This document shows, piece by piece, positions 51,206-59,913 of a stretch of 64,000 nucleotides of DNA. Source of the DNA: JBCCMQ01 sp039026235 (GTDB lineage Bacteria > Pseudomonadota > Alphaproteobacteria > Rhodobacterales > Rhodobacteraceae); assembly GCA_039026235.1 (NCBI GenBank), contig JBCCMQ010000002.1, forward strand, positions 186,001 to 250,000. Direction: 5' to 3'. Position numbers and translations under genes: made by a program. Positions within the stretch are counted from its first letter, which is position 1, and every line of letters starts with the position of its first letter. The notes under the pieces were generated by a model, which had not been told where the DNA came from, searched no databases, and saw only the letters and a list, made by a program, of their open reading frames with translations.

Positions 51206-52330
51206 TCACATTCCACCTGACTTTGCTTCTGCGATTAGATCCACAATCCGTTTGCGCAGTTGCGGCGGGATTGCTGCGCTTTCGAGCGATAAAAACCCCT
51301 GAACGATCAGGTTGCGCGCAAGGTCCTCTTCGATGCCCGCAGCCATCAGATAGTTCAGTTTATCGCTGTCGATCATGCCCACGCTTGCCTCATGGCTCAA
51401 CATGGATCCCTCGGCGATTGCCTGAAGGGCAGGCACGGCGGTGATCTCACCTCGGTTCGTCAGTTTCAGGCCGTCGCAGCCCAAGAAACCGTTTGTGCCG
51501 GATGCAGCGCCGACCAACCGGGCGTTATTGATGATCGTGCCGCCCGCAGAGACCATGCGCGATACATCTTCGGACCGCGCGCCCGTGCCATTCAAGTGGG
51601 TGTCGGTTTCGATCACCCGCTCTGTGCCATTACCGGCAAAGATGATCGCTTGGCTGACGGCGTTTGCATGGGCATCGAGATGCGTTGTGGACTGGCTCAA
51701 TTGCATTGCAACGGGGGCCATCATGACGGATGTGCTTTGACTGCGGGCGCCTTCTTCCATGCGCGCATATCCGTAGGAATAGGTGTCCATGCCCACGCCC
51801 CAGTGTTCGATGTTCACAGACGTGCAGGACGACCCTTTGCGCATATAGCATTCATCGACGGAGATGTGGCGGCCCTTGTGAACCTGTGAGGGCACGGCAG
51901 CGCCCGAGATCATCTGAACCTCTGCGCCTTCGTCAATCAAAGTGATATCATGGGTGAACTGCCGAGCCTGAGGTGTTTCCAGAAGCGTGAAGTTCTGAAC
52001 CGGCAACGCCACCTTGGCACCCGGCTTGACCCAGGTGAAATGACCGAGCGGATCGTGCATGTGCTCTGCCACCATGGCGATGTGTTCGTTTGCATCAGGC
52101 GAGACCAGGCCGAACATGAGATCCTGAACGAATTCATACGTGCGCAAGGCTTCGCTCAGGGGAAGCACTTCGACACCGGGATCGTTCGAACCTGTAAACC
52201 GCACATCGGTGTCTGATAGAATGCTGGTCGCGGCGCGATCATCAAAGTCGGCGAAGCCTACATCCAAGAGAATGTCGCGTTCTTCATTGCTCAGGTCGGG
52301 CGCAGAGTTCTTTTCGGTTGATCCGTTCAT
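51206..52330 (-). CDS. SufB/SufD-like Fe-S scaffold protein
   Basis: A 374-residue SufBD-family protein. Its centre has the right-handed beta-helix pattern (HKGRHISVDECYMRKGSSCTSVNIEHWGVGMDTYSYGYARMEEGARSQSTSVM), and SGTNGFLGCDGLKL and EGSMLSHEASVGMIDSDKLNYLMAAGIEEDLARNLIVQGFLS are the C-terminal SufB/D core with its conserved His-Glu. It is shorter than canonical SufB (about 480-500) and is paired only with a SufC-like ATPase, as in the two-gene minimal systems. ATG 52330 follows GGAGAG; longer frames upstream have no ribosome site. It lacks the other suf genes nearby. Confidence 0.85.
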   Translation of the reverse strand: MNGSTEKNSAPDLSNEERDILLDVGFADFDDRAATSILSDTDVRFTGSNDPGVEVLPLSEALRTYEFVQDLMFGLVSPDANEHIAMVAEHMHDPLGHFTWVKPGAKVALPVQNFTLLETPQARQFTHDITLIDEGAEVQMISGAAVPSQVHKGRHISVDECYMRKGSSCTSVNIEHWGVGMDTYSYGYARMEEGARSQSTSVMMAPVAMQLSQSTTHLDAHANAVSQAIIFAGNGTERVIETDTHLNGTGARSEDVSRMVSAGGTIINNARLVGAASGTNGFLGCDGLKLTNRGEITAVPALQAIAEGSMLSHEASVGMIDSDKLNYLMAAGIEEDLARNLIVQGFLSLESAAIPPQLRKRIVDLIAEAKSGGM

Positions 52331-52361
52331 GGTGCCACTCTCTCCTTGAAGTCCGATCAAC

Positions 52362-53072
52362 CTACGTCGCAGGCGCGGTGTAACCCTGTGTCTGAACATG
52401 TTTGAAAAGCACCGCCGGATCGCCGGAATGAATGATACGGCCGTCCCGCATAATGTATGCACGGTCTGCGCTGACGTGGTTTAGCACGAGCCCCGTGTGC
52501 GTGATCAAAAGGCCGGAGCAGGCGCGACCCTTGCCGTCCGGGGTGCGGACAACGCGGCCGATGGCGTCTCCAATCGCAGTCACATGTTCCAGATCGACGC
52601 CGCTTTCGGGTTCATCAAACAAAAGCAAAAGCGGATCCTGCAAAACGAGCTTTAGTACCTCCCACCGTTTAATCTCGCCGCCGGAAAAGCCGACATTCAT
52701 ATCGCGATCTATGAATTCGGCAAGGTCAAGGGCTGCGGCTTCGCGCTCAAGCTGCGCATCGGCCCCCAGGGCGTGGGCAAAGGTTCGTACCGATACGCCT
52801 TCAAGGCTCGGTGGGCGCTGATACGCCATTCCAATGCCCAGACGCGTGCGCTCATGAATGTCCATGTCGTGGATCGGAGTGCCATCAAAGAGGATTTCGC
52901 CCGAAGTGACTTTAAAGGGTGGCAACCCCATGATCGTGGCCAGGAGACTGGATTTGCCAGACCCGTTCGCCCCCAAAAGTACGTGCAGCTCTCCATCCGG
53001 CAGGGTCAGGTCAATGCCGTTCAGGATCGTCTTGTTGCCAATTGCAACCCTAAGATCGGAAATCTTCAGCAT
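52362..53072 (-). CDS. SufC-like ABC ATPase
   Basis: A 236-residue ATPase of the SufC type. It has Walker A LLGANGSGKSSLL, a Q-loop MAYQRPPSLEGVSVRTF, the signature NVGFSGGEIKRWEVLKL, Walker B PLLLLFDEPESGVD and the switch histidine in LLITHTGLVLNHV. SufC usually has SGGE(K/R)KRxEIL here, so the change is conservative. The protein ends with HVQTQGYTAP like SufC. ATG 53072 is preferred to 53102. A 31-base gap with a good ribosome site separates it from the SufB-like gene downstream. Confidence 0.88.
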   Translation of the reverse strand: MLKISDLRVAIGNKTILNGIDLTLPDGELHVLLGANGSGKSSLLATIMGLPPFKVTSGEILFDGTPIHDMDIHERTRLGIGMAYQRPPSLEGVSVRTFAHALGADAQLEREAAALDLAEFIDRDMNVGFSGGEIKRWEVLKLVLQDPLLLLFDEPESGVDLEHVTAIGDAIGRVVRTPDGKGRACSGLLITHTGLVLNHVSADRAYIMRDGRIIHSGDPAVLFKHVQTQGYTAPAT

Positions 53073-53375
53073 CGACGCCCCCGTGCGTGATACGGGAAGC
53101 AAACATGATTTGGCGTTCAGTGCATATGATCCAGATCAATCATTGGGCAGGTCTGTCAGTGTTTTTTCAAGCGCAAGACCGCCATCGAATTTGGTTTGCG
53201 GAATAAGAGGTGGTGAACCATGAAATTCGCCCATCTTGCAGCATCGCGCACTCTGGCTTTGTTGCGGGCCGATGCCGCCCATTCGATGCGTGCTGGTTGA
53301 TGGCGTCCGTCGAACCTGTAGGCCCACTGCCATAAGAGGACGAAACGACCCTCCCATGCATTCGGGAACGGGCCG
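53073..53375. other. Divergent intergenic region upstream of the Suf-like pair
   Basis: About 300 bases without a supported gene. The promoter of the SufC-SufB-like unit should lie in the first 100 bases. No clear FNR, Iron-Rhodo or Fur box was recognised by eye. Confidence 0.35.
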
Positions 53376-53669
53376 ATGTCGGATGCGACCCTAAACCCAG
53401 CGTACCGGATCGAATTCCCTATTGATGATCCAGTTGGGCCCGGCTTGCGATTAGGCCTTAGGCTCAGTTTCGAAGTGGAAATGACGGAAACCGGTTTCGC
53501 GGTGGTCTCCGAGCCCATTCTTGGTTCTGCGGACGTGTGGCCTTTTAGTCCGAGTTTTGCCGGCCTGACCGGCCTGAAACGACGCGCTGGACCGCCCCCC
53601 GCAGAAGCACGTCGTCCTGCGCTGGTACAACTTATCGCTCAAAGAGTGACTAACCTCTTCAGGCTTTGA
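53376..53669 (+). CDS. Possible hypothetical protein
   Basis: A 97-residue frame beginning MSDATLNPAYRIEFPIDDPVGPGLRLGLRLSFEVEMTETGFAVVSEP. The first half has an alternating pattern like a beta strand protein; the second half is Arg/Pro/Ala-rich. There is no strong ribosome site and no neighbour in the same operon. It may be a real small gene or a chance frame. Confidence 0.35.
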   Translation: MSDATLNPAYRIEFPIDDPVGPGLRLGLRLSFEVEMTETGFAVVSEPILGSADVWPFSPSFAGLTGLKRRAGPPPAEARRPALVQLIAQRVTNLFRL

Positions 53670-53799
53670 GGTGATTGCCGACCAAAGAATTGGAGCACCT
53701 GAGACCGCTGAAACGATTCCTAGGCCAAAACCCACCCTTCCGAGTTCCGAATTAGGGGGGCCGAGTGTTCAAAAGGGGAATGGCCTTGCCCGCCGGTCG

Positions 53800-54090
53800 C
53801 TAGTCGAAAAGATCCAGTATGCTGTCAAACATGCTCTCGCGTTTGCGACGCTGCGGGCGGCTTTGCTGCATGCGCCCCGGACTTTCGTGATAGTGGACAT
53901 CTCCATAAGCGTCCTCTGCGGATACGCCGCCGTCCATCAATGCCTCTTCGCGGATCGCCATGATGATCTTCTCTAGCTCGCCTCGATCCAGCCAGATACC
54001 TCCCGATGTCGTACAGATATCCATTTTGACCCCGTAACGCTCAACCTCTCGCATGGGTGAGCCGTCGATCGGAGAAGTCATGAGTGGCAT
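53800..54090 (-). CDS. zf-TFIIB-like small protein with degraded zinc ribbon
   Basis: A 96-residue protein related to the TFIIB-type zinc-ribbon family: SPIDGSPMREVERYGVKMDICTTSGGIWLDRGELEKIIMAI follows the usual C-P-V-D-G ... I-D-x-C-P-x-C-x-G-V-W-L-D-R-G-E-L-E-K-I pattern. Only one of the expected cysteines remains (CTTS), the others being Ser. The fold core with WLDRGELEK is intact. ATG 54090 follows AAAGGA. The C-terminus is basic, ending MFDSILDLFD, a possible protein-binding tail. It may have lost zinc yet keep a role. Confidence 0.8.
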   Translation of the reverse strand: MPLMTSPIDGSPMREVERYGVKMDICTTSGGIWLDRGELEKIIMAIREEALMDGGVSAEDAYGDVHYHESPGRMQQSRPQRRKRESMFDSILDLFD

Positions 54091-54408
54091 CAGGTCAGTC
54101 CTTTGTTCAGAAAGTGTCAGTTCGGTTAAGCTTTCCGGATTGCAGCTATGATTGGCCGGGCGGAATGCAAGGCGCCGACGGTTCAATCGCGACCGATCAC
54201 TTTGCAGAGGCGGAATGCGGCGAATTTAAGCCTTGGTGGATCGGCCTCTTTGCCCATCGAAGTGCCGTCGGATACCGGCTGCCTCGAGATGACGGTATGA
54301 AGGCGGCGTTTGCGTGCGGATTTTGCCATGCTAATCTTCATAAACCCATGACAATTATGATCTAAAGCTGGCTCTTGCCTTTGCTGCAGCGCAGCGTAAG
54401 CTCCGACC

Positions 54409-55032
54409 ATGCCCGCGCCCATGACGATCGACCTCGACGCCGTTGCCCATACGCCCCTCGAGGATGCGCAAGGGCTGACGATAGGCTGCCTCCTAACGTC
54501 CCTGGGGTTGGTGTTTTTGACGCATCTAGGCTTTCTCACCGGGCAGACGGCGGGTATCGCCCTGCTGATCGCTTATCCGACGGGATGGTCATTCGGTCTG
54601 GTATTCTTCGTGATCAATCTGCCGTTCTACATTTTTGCGTACCTGCGGCTTGGGCTCGAGTTCACGTTGAAAAGCGTCTTCTGCGTAACCGTCGTTTCGC
54701 TTCTATCGGATTACCTCCCGACATTCATCGTCTTTGAAAGCCTCAATCCCTTCATCGGAACGCTCATATTTGGAACCACGGTTGGCCTCGGCCTCCTGGC
54801 TTGCTTCCGGCATAAGGGCTCGCTTGGAGGGTTGGGTGTGCTTGCGCTTGTCATTCAGGATCGGACAGGTTTCAAGGCGGGCTATGTCCAGCTTTTGGTC
54901 GATGTGATGATTTTCGCTGTGGCATTTTTTATGTTTCCCGCCTCGGTTGTCGCGTACTCTCTGTTGGGCGCCGTAGTGCTGAATGGCGTCATCGCCTTCA
55001 ATCACCGCCGCGACCGTTACGTGGCCCCGTAG
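54409..55032 (+). CDS. YitT family membrane protein
   Basis: A 207-residue protein with six probable membrane helices, such as GLTIGCLLTSLGLVFLTHLGFLTGQTAGIALLIAY, WSFGLVFFVINLPFYIFAYLRLG, and the Gly-rich GTLIFGTTVGLGLLACFRHKGSLGGLGVLALVIQ. The L-T-G-Q-T-A-G-I-A-L-L pattern and the later GSLGG(L/T)xxLA are the YitT/YqfU hallmarks. The function of this family is unclear. The start is either ATG 54409 or 54421. Confidence 0.85.
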   Translation: MPAPMTIDLDAVAHTPLEDAQGLTIGCLLTSLGLVFLTHLGFLTGQTAGIALLIAYPTGWSFGLVFFVINLPFYIFAYLRLGLEFTLKSVFCVTVVSLLSDYLPTFIVFESLNPFIGTLIFGTTVGLGLLACFRHKGSLGGLGVLALVIQDRTGFKAGYVQLLVDVMIFAVAFFMFPASVVAYSLLGAVVLNGVIAFNHRRDRYVAP

Positions 55033-55202
55033 TATCCAAGAAGATCATCATTCTCCGCCAGTCTTTCAGAATTTAACACCGAACATATCCGTTGTGCGGT
55101 TGGCAGGCACAGTGAACCACATTGGCGGCACCTTCCCGAGGTCCAAGGTGAAGGGAATTGTTTCGGATTTCGGCTAACATCTGGTGGCCACAAGTTGGCG
55201 AC

Positions 55203-56672
55203 CTAGCTGACGGTGAACTGCCCCATCATGCCACAATCCTCGTGTTCCAGGATGTGGCAGTGATACATGTATGGGGCACTCGCGGGCGCGTCGTAATTGA
55301 ATTGTACCAGCACCTCTGACCACCCGTCCTCGACATGAACCATATCTTTCCAGCCCTGAGCGTATGCGGGCGGTGTCGATCCGCTTTGGCTGAGGATGCG
55401 AAACGAACATCCATGGATATGGAATGGGTGCAACTGGTCATCGACCGAGATACGCCAGATTTCGGTATCGCCTTTTCGCACATCTTCGTCGATCCGCTTC
55501 ATATTCATTGGCATGCCGTTGATCGCCATCGCCCCCGCATCGCCACAGAAGTTGTCCCAGGCCGATGCCAGCGCAGCGAGGTCGGCTCCGACATCCATCT
55601 CCAGTTCAAACGCGCGGGTCACTGTAGCATCGGAGGGTCGGGGTGGCGCAAGGATGGCCAGTTGAGTTGGCATTGCTCCGGTGAAGCCAGGCCCGTCTGT
55701 CCGGGTCAGCGTCAGGGCAGTTGTCGTCTGATTTCCGCCGAACAGGTTCGTAAGGAGCCCGCCACCCCCGCCGTCAAGGTTGACGTTGAGCGCATTGGAC
55801 TGAGAGGCGTCCATGTCCACGAGAACTTCATACCTCTCACCAGGGGACATCAGTATGCTTTCGGCCTCGACGGGCGAAGACAGGAACCCGCCATCAGATG
55901 CAATCACCGTGATCGGCCCGGTCGCCATGGACAGCTCAAGAAACCGTGCATTGCAGGCATTGAGGACGCGAAGGCGAACCAATCCGTTCGGAACCATTTG
56001 CGACGCAGGGGCGATAGCCCCATTGATGACTATTGTATCGCCCTGAAACCCGTCCTCGAACACCTCACCGGTTAAGTCGTAGGTCATTCGTCCGGCCGTA
56101 TCGAACGTCTTGTCCTGAAGAACCAGAACGAAATCATCCACGCCGTAGATCTTTGGCAGATCTGCGGCAAGGCTGGCATCGTCTTCAATCAGCAAAACGC
56201 CAGCCAACCCATTGTAGGTTTGACGCGCCGTTTTCCCGTGTGTGTGAGAGTGGAACCAGTTCATCGAGGCATGCTGGACAATCGGCAGATCCGGCGACCA
56301 AACGCCCCCATGTTCGATCTCCTGATGCGGCCCACCGTCCACATCGCCGGGGATATGCAGCCCGTGCCAATGGATCGTGGACACATCGCCGATGTTGTTG
56401 ATCACCTCGAAAGGCAGTGTTTGCCCCTGCTTTGCCCGAATGACAGGCCCAAGATAGCTTTGGTTGATGCCGAAGGTTTCGCTCGCAACGCCATTGCCAA
56501 AGTCATGCGTTGCCGGGTCCAGTGACAACGCAATGCGTCCATTCAGTCCACCGATCATATCTGTCATTGGGATCAGCCGCAGTGGTTGCGGAGAGCTTTG
56601 TGCCCGTAAAACACCGCTACTTGCCACCAACGCACCTGCCCCGGTCGTCGTAAGGAATGTCCTCCTGTCCAT
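55203..56672 (-). CDS. Multicopper oxidase with Tat signal (CueO/SufI-like)
   Basis: A 489-residue exported oxidase. The N-terminus MDRRTFLTTTGAGALVASSG is a twin-arginine signal. All copper-ligand motifs are present: HWHGLHIPGDVDGGPH (about 101), WFHSHTHGKTARQ (about 140), HPFHIHGCSF (about 430) and YHCHILEHEDCGMMGQF (about 471), with a Cys-containing H-C-H and the axial Met in the last. It is likely a periplasmic copper or phenolic oxidase. It is divergent from a MarR regulator, with a palindromic operator between the two starts, and may be controlled by it. Confidence 0.93.
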   Translation of the reverse strand: MDRRTFLTTTGAGALVASSGVLRAQSSPQPLRLIPMTDMIGGLNGRIALSLDPATHDFGNGVASETFGINQSYLGPVIRAKQGQTLPFEVINNIGDVSTIHWHGLHIPGDVDGGPHQEIEHGGVWSPDLPIVQHASMNWFHSHTHGKTARQTYNGLAGVLLIEDDASLAADLPKIYGVDDFVLVLQDKTFDTAGRMTYDLTGEVFEDGFQGDTIVINGAIAPASQMVPNGLVRLRVLNACNARFLELSMATGPITVIASDGGFLSSPVEAESILMSPGERYEVLVDMDASQSNALNVNLDGGGGGLLTNLFGGNQTTTALTLTRTDGPGFTGAMPTQLAILAPPRPSDATVTRAFELEMDVGADLAALASAWDNFCGDAGAMAINGMPMNMKRIDEDVRKGDTEIWRISVDDQLHPFHIHGCSFRILSQSGSTPPAYAQGWKDMVHVEDGWSEVLVQFNYDAPASAPYMYHCHILEHEDCGMMGQFTVS

Positions 56673-56690
56673 TGGACCCTCCTGCGTTTG

Positions 56691-56742
56691 TCAATTAGAA
56701 TTGATAAGTGATGAGCGAGGAATTTTTGTCAACTATGATTGA
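56691..56742. promoter_or_regulatory. MarR-type operator pair
   Basis: TCAATTAGAATTGA (56691-56704) is a perfect 14-bp palindrome between the multicopper oxidase and the MarR gene. A second, imperfect copy TCAACTATGATTGA (56729-56742) overlaps the beginning of the MarR gene. Over 18 bases (G before, TAA after) the two agree in 15. Control of both genes by the MarR protein is likely. Confidence 0.7.
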
Positions 56743-57181
56743 TAAAAAGGACGACGAATTTCTGGGCCAGAACATCAAGGGCCTGATGATGACGCTAATC
56801 GCTCATTGGAATGCCCGGATGGATGACGCCCGTGCCGAGACGGAATTTGCCACCGTTCGTCCTTCTGACATTCGAGTTTTCGCGCAGCTTCGGGGACGCA
56901 CTGTAAAGCTCTCTGCGATCCATCGCGAGATGGGTTTTACCCGCCAAGCGGCGCAACAAGCTGTGGACCGTTTGGTGGCCCAAGAGATGATTTCTGTTCT
57001 GCCTGACCCTGACAGCGGGCGGGACAAAGTAGTTTCAATCACTGAAAAGGGTCAGCGTTGGCGTTCGATAGCGGCCGAGAGCATTCGGACTATCGAAAGC
57101 GAAATCGCTGAAACTGTGGGCAATGAAGCTAGAGAATTGCTCCGTCAAACGCTCATCGATTTATTGCGTGGTTCCAGTTAG
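56711..57181 (+). CDS. MarR family transcriptional regulator
   Basis: A 156-residue winged-helix regulator. The central VRPSDIRVFAQLRGRTVKLSAIHREMGFTRQAAQQAVDRLVAQEMISVLPDPDSGRDKVVSITEKGQRW is a MarR domain, with recognition helix FTRQAAQQAVDRLV and wing DPDSGRDKVVSIT. ATG 56711 is listed; GTG 56708 and ATG 56735 are in frame. It is divergent from the multicopper oxidase, with likely binding sites in the spacer, so it presumably represses that gene and itself. The ligand is unknown. Confidence 0.9.
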   Translation: MSEEFLSTMIDKKDDEFLGQNIKGLMMTLIAHWNARMDDARAETEFATVRPSDIRVFAQLRGRTVKLSAIHREMGFTRQAAQQAVDRLVAQEMISVLPDPDSGRDKVVSITEKGQRWRSIAAESIRTIESEIAETVGNEARELLRQTLIDLLRGSS

Positions 57182-57312
57182 TTGAGGAAAAACCAACTGC
57201 CGCTTTGCACAGGCGGCAGTGCCGTGCTTGAGATCATGGCAAACGTGCGAAGTAGGCGGAGATTGGATCCCAACCCGTCACATCTTTTTGGAAGTGTAGC
57301 AATCCCATTCTT

Positions 57313-57783
57313 CTATTCCTGAGTCATGCTTCCCACGGATGCCATCGCCATCTCAGTCAACATTTCTGCAGTTTCGTCGACGTCAAGCGACAGGGAACGC
57401 GCTGTAACCAAGTAGCCTTCGAAATAAGGAACGAGCAGTGCCTTTAGCCTTGCCCGGCCCACCTGATTTGGCTCGCCGTCAAGCACGAAGTCGGCCAGAG
57501 TCTCGGCAAACCCTTCATAGTATTTGATTAGGCCCTCATTAATGACGGGGTTCCTACTGGAAATCGCCCAGATTTCCCGAAAAGCGCGGCACTTATCGCT
57601 GATTTCCTGACCGTGGGTGAGGCCGGATCGTATCAGGAATTGAACACATTCGCGCCGCGTCGTGGCTTTGCTGTTCTTGGTAATCACCAAAAGGTTGGCC
57701 GTACACTCGTCGAAAAAATGCGCGACCATGGCAACCAGAACTTCGTCTCTGGATTTGAAGTAGTACTGGACGTTGCTGAGAGG
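57313..57783 (-). pseudogene. Truncated TetR family regulator (C-terminal part)
   Basis: The piece PLSNVQYYFKSRDEVLVAMVAHFF is the end of a TetR helix-turn-helix (LSNVQYYFKSRDE) and is followed by about 138 residues of ligand-binding domain with a TetR_C-type pattern (AETLADFVLDGEPNQVGRARLKALLVPYFEGYLVTARSLSLDVDET). Upstream of PLSNV the frame no longer encodes the first HTH helices, and no alternative frame supplies a full one. I read it as a decayed gene. An in-frame start at ATG 57729 would make a protein without DNA-binding domain. Confidence 0.6.
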
Positions 57784-58018
57784 GCATTGCGCCGAGCCTG
57801 TATTACAGCTGGTCCAAGGAGCTTCTTGAAGCGGGCAAGAAGCGCCTGGCTGGCGAACACCGCGTAAGTGGCGGCGTCTTTACACCGGTATGCATGGCCG
57901 CCTCTTTGAACACCAAGGGACGCCAGTCGTGTTGCCGCGTGTAAGGACCGTTCAAATTCCAGACACCTCATCGCTTTCTTCGACAGACTTGGCCAGGTTG
58001 GCCGGCAGTGCCCGGCTG

Positions 58019-58471
58019 CTAGGCTGGTTCTTCGTTCTCAAACGTCTCGGCAAAATTTGCGAAGAACTTCGCCGATAATTTCTTTGAGGTACTGACAATC
58101 AGGCGGCTACCCAGTTGGGCGATCTTGCCGCCAACATCGGCCTTGGCGGTGTACCTGAGCGTTGTCTGACCGTCGGCTTCGTCCAGCGTAACATCGGCGC
58201 CGCCTTTGGCGAACCCAACCGCCCCACCGTTGCCTTCGCCCATCAGGGAAAACTTTTCGGGCGCGCCCGCGTTGTCCAGCACCACGGTCCCACTGAACCT
58301 GGCTTTGACCGGCCCGATCTTTAGCAACACCTTCGCTTCAAGTTCGGTGTCCGAGTTTTTGGTCAGCTCTTCACAACCGGGAATGCACGCCTGCAGGACC
58401 TCGGGATCATTCAAGGCGGCATAGACATCATCCCGCGTTGCGTTGATCACCACTTCGTCGTTTAGCTCCAT
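58019..58471 (-). CDS. CoxG-like SRPBCC family protein
   Basis: A 150-residue SRPBCC-fold protein: MELNDEVVINATRDDVYAALNDPEVLQACIPGCEELTKNSDTELEAKVLLKIGPVKARFSGTVVLDNAGAPEKFSLMGEGNGGAVGFAKGGADVTL is the CoxG (carbon monoxide dehydrogenase subunit G) pattern, with the conserved D-P-x-x-L-x-x-C-I-P-G-C. CoxG proteins help recruit or mature CO-dehydrogenase-like molybdenum enzymes, and some shuttle quinones. No cox genes are nearby. The gene is divergent from the tctC operon. Confidence 0.9.
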   Translation of the reverse strand: MELNDEVVINATRDDVYAALNDPEVLQACIPGCEELTKNSDTELEAKVLLKIGPVKARFSGTVVLDNAGAPEKFSLMGEGNGGAVGFAKGGADVTLDEADGQTTLRYTAKADVGGKIAQLGSRLIVSTSKKLSAKFFANFAETFENEEPA

Positions 58472-58874
58472 GGCTGTTGTCTTTCCTTGGCTTTGGGGCG
58501 GCTAAAACTCTTGAATAGATCCGTCCGTTCCAGTGAGCGCTGAAAGCGCGTGTGCGAGTATTGTGCAAAGGCTTGGCCGCCGCCGCAACAACTGAGCAGG
58601 CACCCTGCGCCGGACACAAAGCGAAGGCAATGGCTTTTCCGGTGATCGGGTCCGGGCTGGTGCCAGACCCGCTTGAAATTCAAATGCAGAGCGAAAGGGA
58701 AAATCTACCGGCATTAACGGTCCTTGGCTCGCCTTTGCGCTTATCCACCACGGGAACCTCGGCGCTTGCAGGTTTTCGAATAATCGATATTTTGGCGCTG
58801 ATCGCATAAATCTCGACGGCATTGAGCTATCTAGCGACTGTCGGGCACGGCGACGAAACCAGGGAGGAAATTCA
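58472..58874. other. Divergent intergenic region between coxG-like and tctC
   Basis: 403 bases without a supported gene. A + strand frame at 58552-58809 is open but not protein-like. It must hold promoters for both flanking genes; no regulator gene or clear operator was identified. Confidence 0.35.
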
Positions 58875-59849
58875 ATGAAATTAGCAATCCGTTCTGTATT
58901 TGGGGCAGCGTGCTTTTCGGCCGTGGCCGGACTGGGCGGTGCTGCCGCCGCAGCAGACCTGCCATGTTCCACGGCGAAACTTATTGTCCCTTGGTCGCCA
59001 GGTGGCGGCACCGCGGTGATCTTCGGCATCTTCGAAAAAGCGATCGAGGAATCCGATGCAGCAGTCAAGGTGAAGGTTGTGACAGTTCCGGGACAAGGTG
59101 GTGGCAAGGGCGCGAAAGAAGCTTTTGGCGCGTCGCCCGACGGCTGCACGCTTTTCGCTATCCACCAGCATCTGGTTGTGAATTACATCAATGGGGTGAC
59201 GGACTTCAGCTGGGACGGATTTGAGCCCGTTGCAATGCTGACCGATACGCCGGAGATCATCGGAGCGGGCGGTCACGTCGAATACGAAACGCTGGAAGAC
59301 ATGCTGAGTGCCGCCAAAGCGGCGCCCGGCGAGATCCCCACGGGGGTTTCCATGGGTGCTACCAGCCATTTTTTGTGGATCATGCTTGGCGCGAAAACCG
59401 GCACTGATTTTGCTTACGTTCCTTTCCAGGGTGGAACGGCTGGTCGGATCACCGGTCTTCTGAACGGATCCATCGATCTGGGTGGGATCAACATGGCTGC
59501 GGCCCGCACTCAGCGGGGCGACGGCGGGCTTAAGGCGTTTGCTATCGCCGCCGATGAGCGCAGCGATCTGATACCGGATGTGCCGACGCTCAAGGAATTG
59601 GGCGTCGACATGACCTATTCGCTGACCCGCGGTATCATGGTGCCAAAGGGCACCCCGCAAGAGGCGATCGACTACTGGGCCGAGGTCTTCAAGGGTCCGA
59701 CAGACGACGCGAACTTCGTTGCTGAACAGGCCGCGAAAGGAACGTCTGTCGTGTACCTTGGACCGGAAGACTATGCAGCCTGGTGGGCCGATACCGAGGT
59801 CGACTTCCTGGACGCGGCGAAAGAACTAAAGGTCGGACGCTTCCAGTAG
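58875..59849 (+). CDS. tctC: Tripartite tricarboxylate transporter substrate-binding protein
   Basis: A 324-residue periplasmic binding protein (BugD/TctC family). A signal peptide (LAIRSVFGAACFSAVAGLGGAAAAA) precedes AKLIVPWSPGGGTAVIFG, the characteristic first strand and loop that contacts a carboxylate. Later segments VPFQGGTAGRITGLLNGSIDLG and DVPTLKELGVDMTYSLTRGIMVPKGTP are typical. GGGAGG lies just upstream. It heads an operon with tctB and tctA; the ligand is an unknown organic acid. Confidence 0.94.
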   Translation: MKLAIRSVFGAACFSAVAGLGGAAAAADLPCSTAKLIVPWSPGGGTAVIFGIFEKAIEESDAAVKVKVVTVPGQGGGKGAKEAFGASPDGCTLFAIHQHLVVNYINGVTDFSWDGFEPVAMLTDTPEIIGAGGHVEYETLEDMLSAAKAAPGEIPTGVSMGATSHFLWIMLGAKTGTDFAYVPFQGGTAGRITGLLNGSIDLGGINMAAARTQRGDGGLKAFAIAADERSDLIPDVPTLKELGVDMTYSLTRGIMVPKGTPQEAIDYWAEVFKGPTDDANFVAEQAAKGTSVVYLGPEDYAAWWADTEVDFLDAAKELKVGRFQ

Positions 59850-59913
59850 ACTGCAAACTTTACGGGCGGGCGTCGGCAACTACGTCGGTGCCCGTTTGCC
59901 GGGAGGCGGACGT

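Noticed and set aside
57684..57971. Minus-strand frame upstream of the TetR remnant as its N-terminus
   Set aside because: It is in another frame and does not encode a full helix-turn-helix, so it does not restore an intact TetR gene.
58552..58809. 85-residue plus-strand frame before tctC
   Set aside because: No ribosome site and no recognisable pattern; lies in the divergent promoter region.
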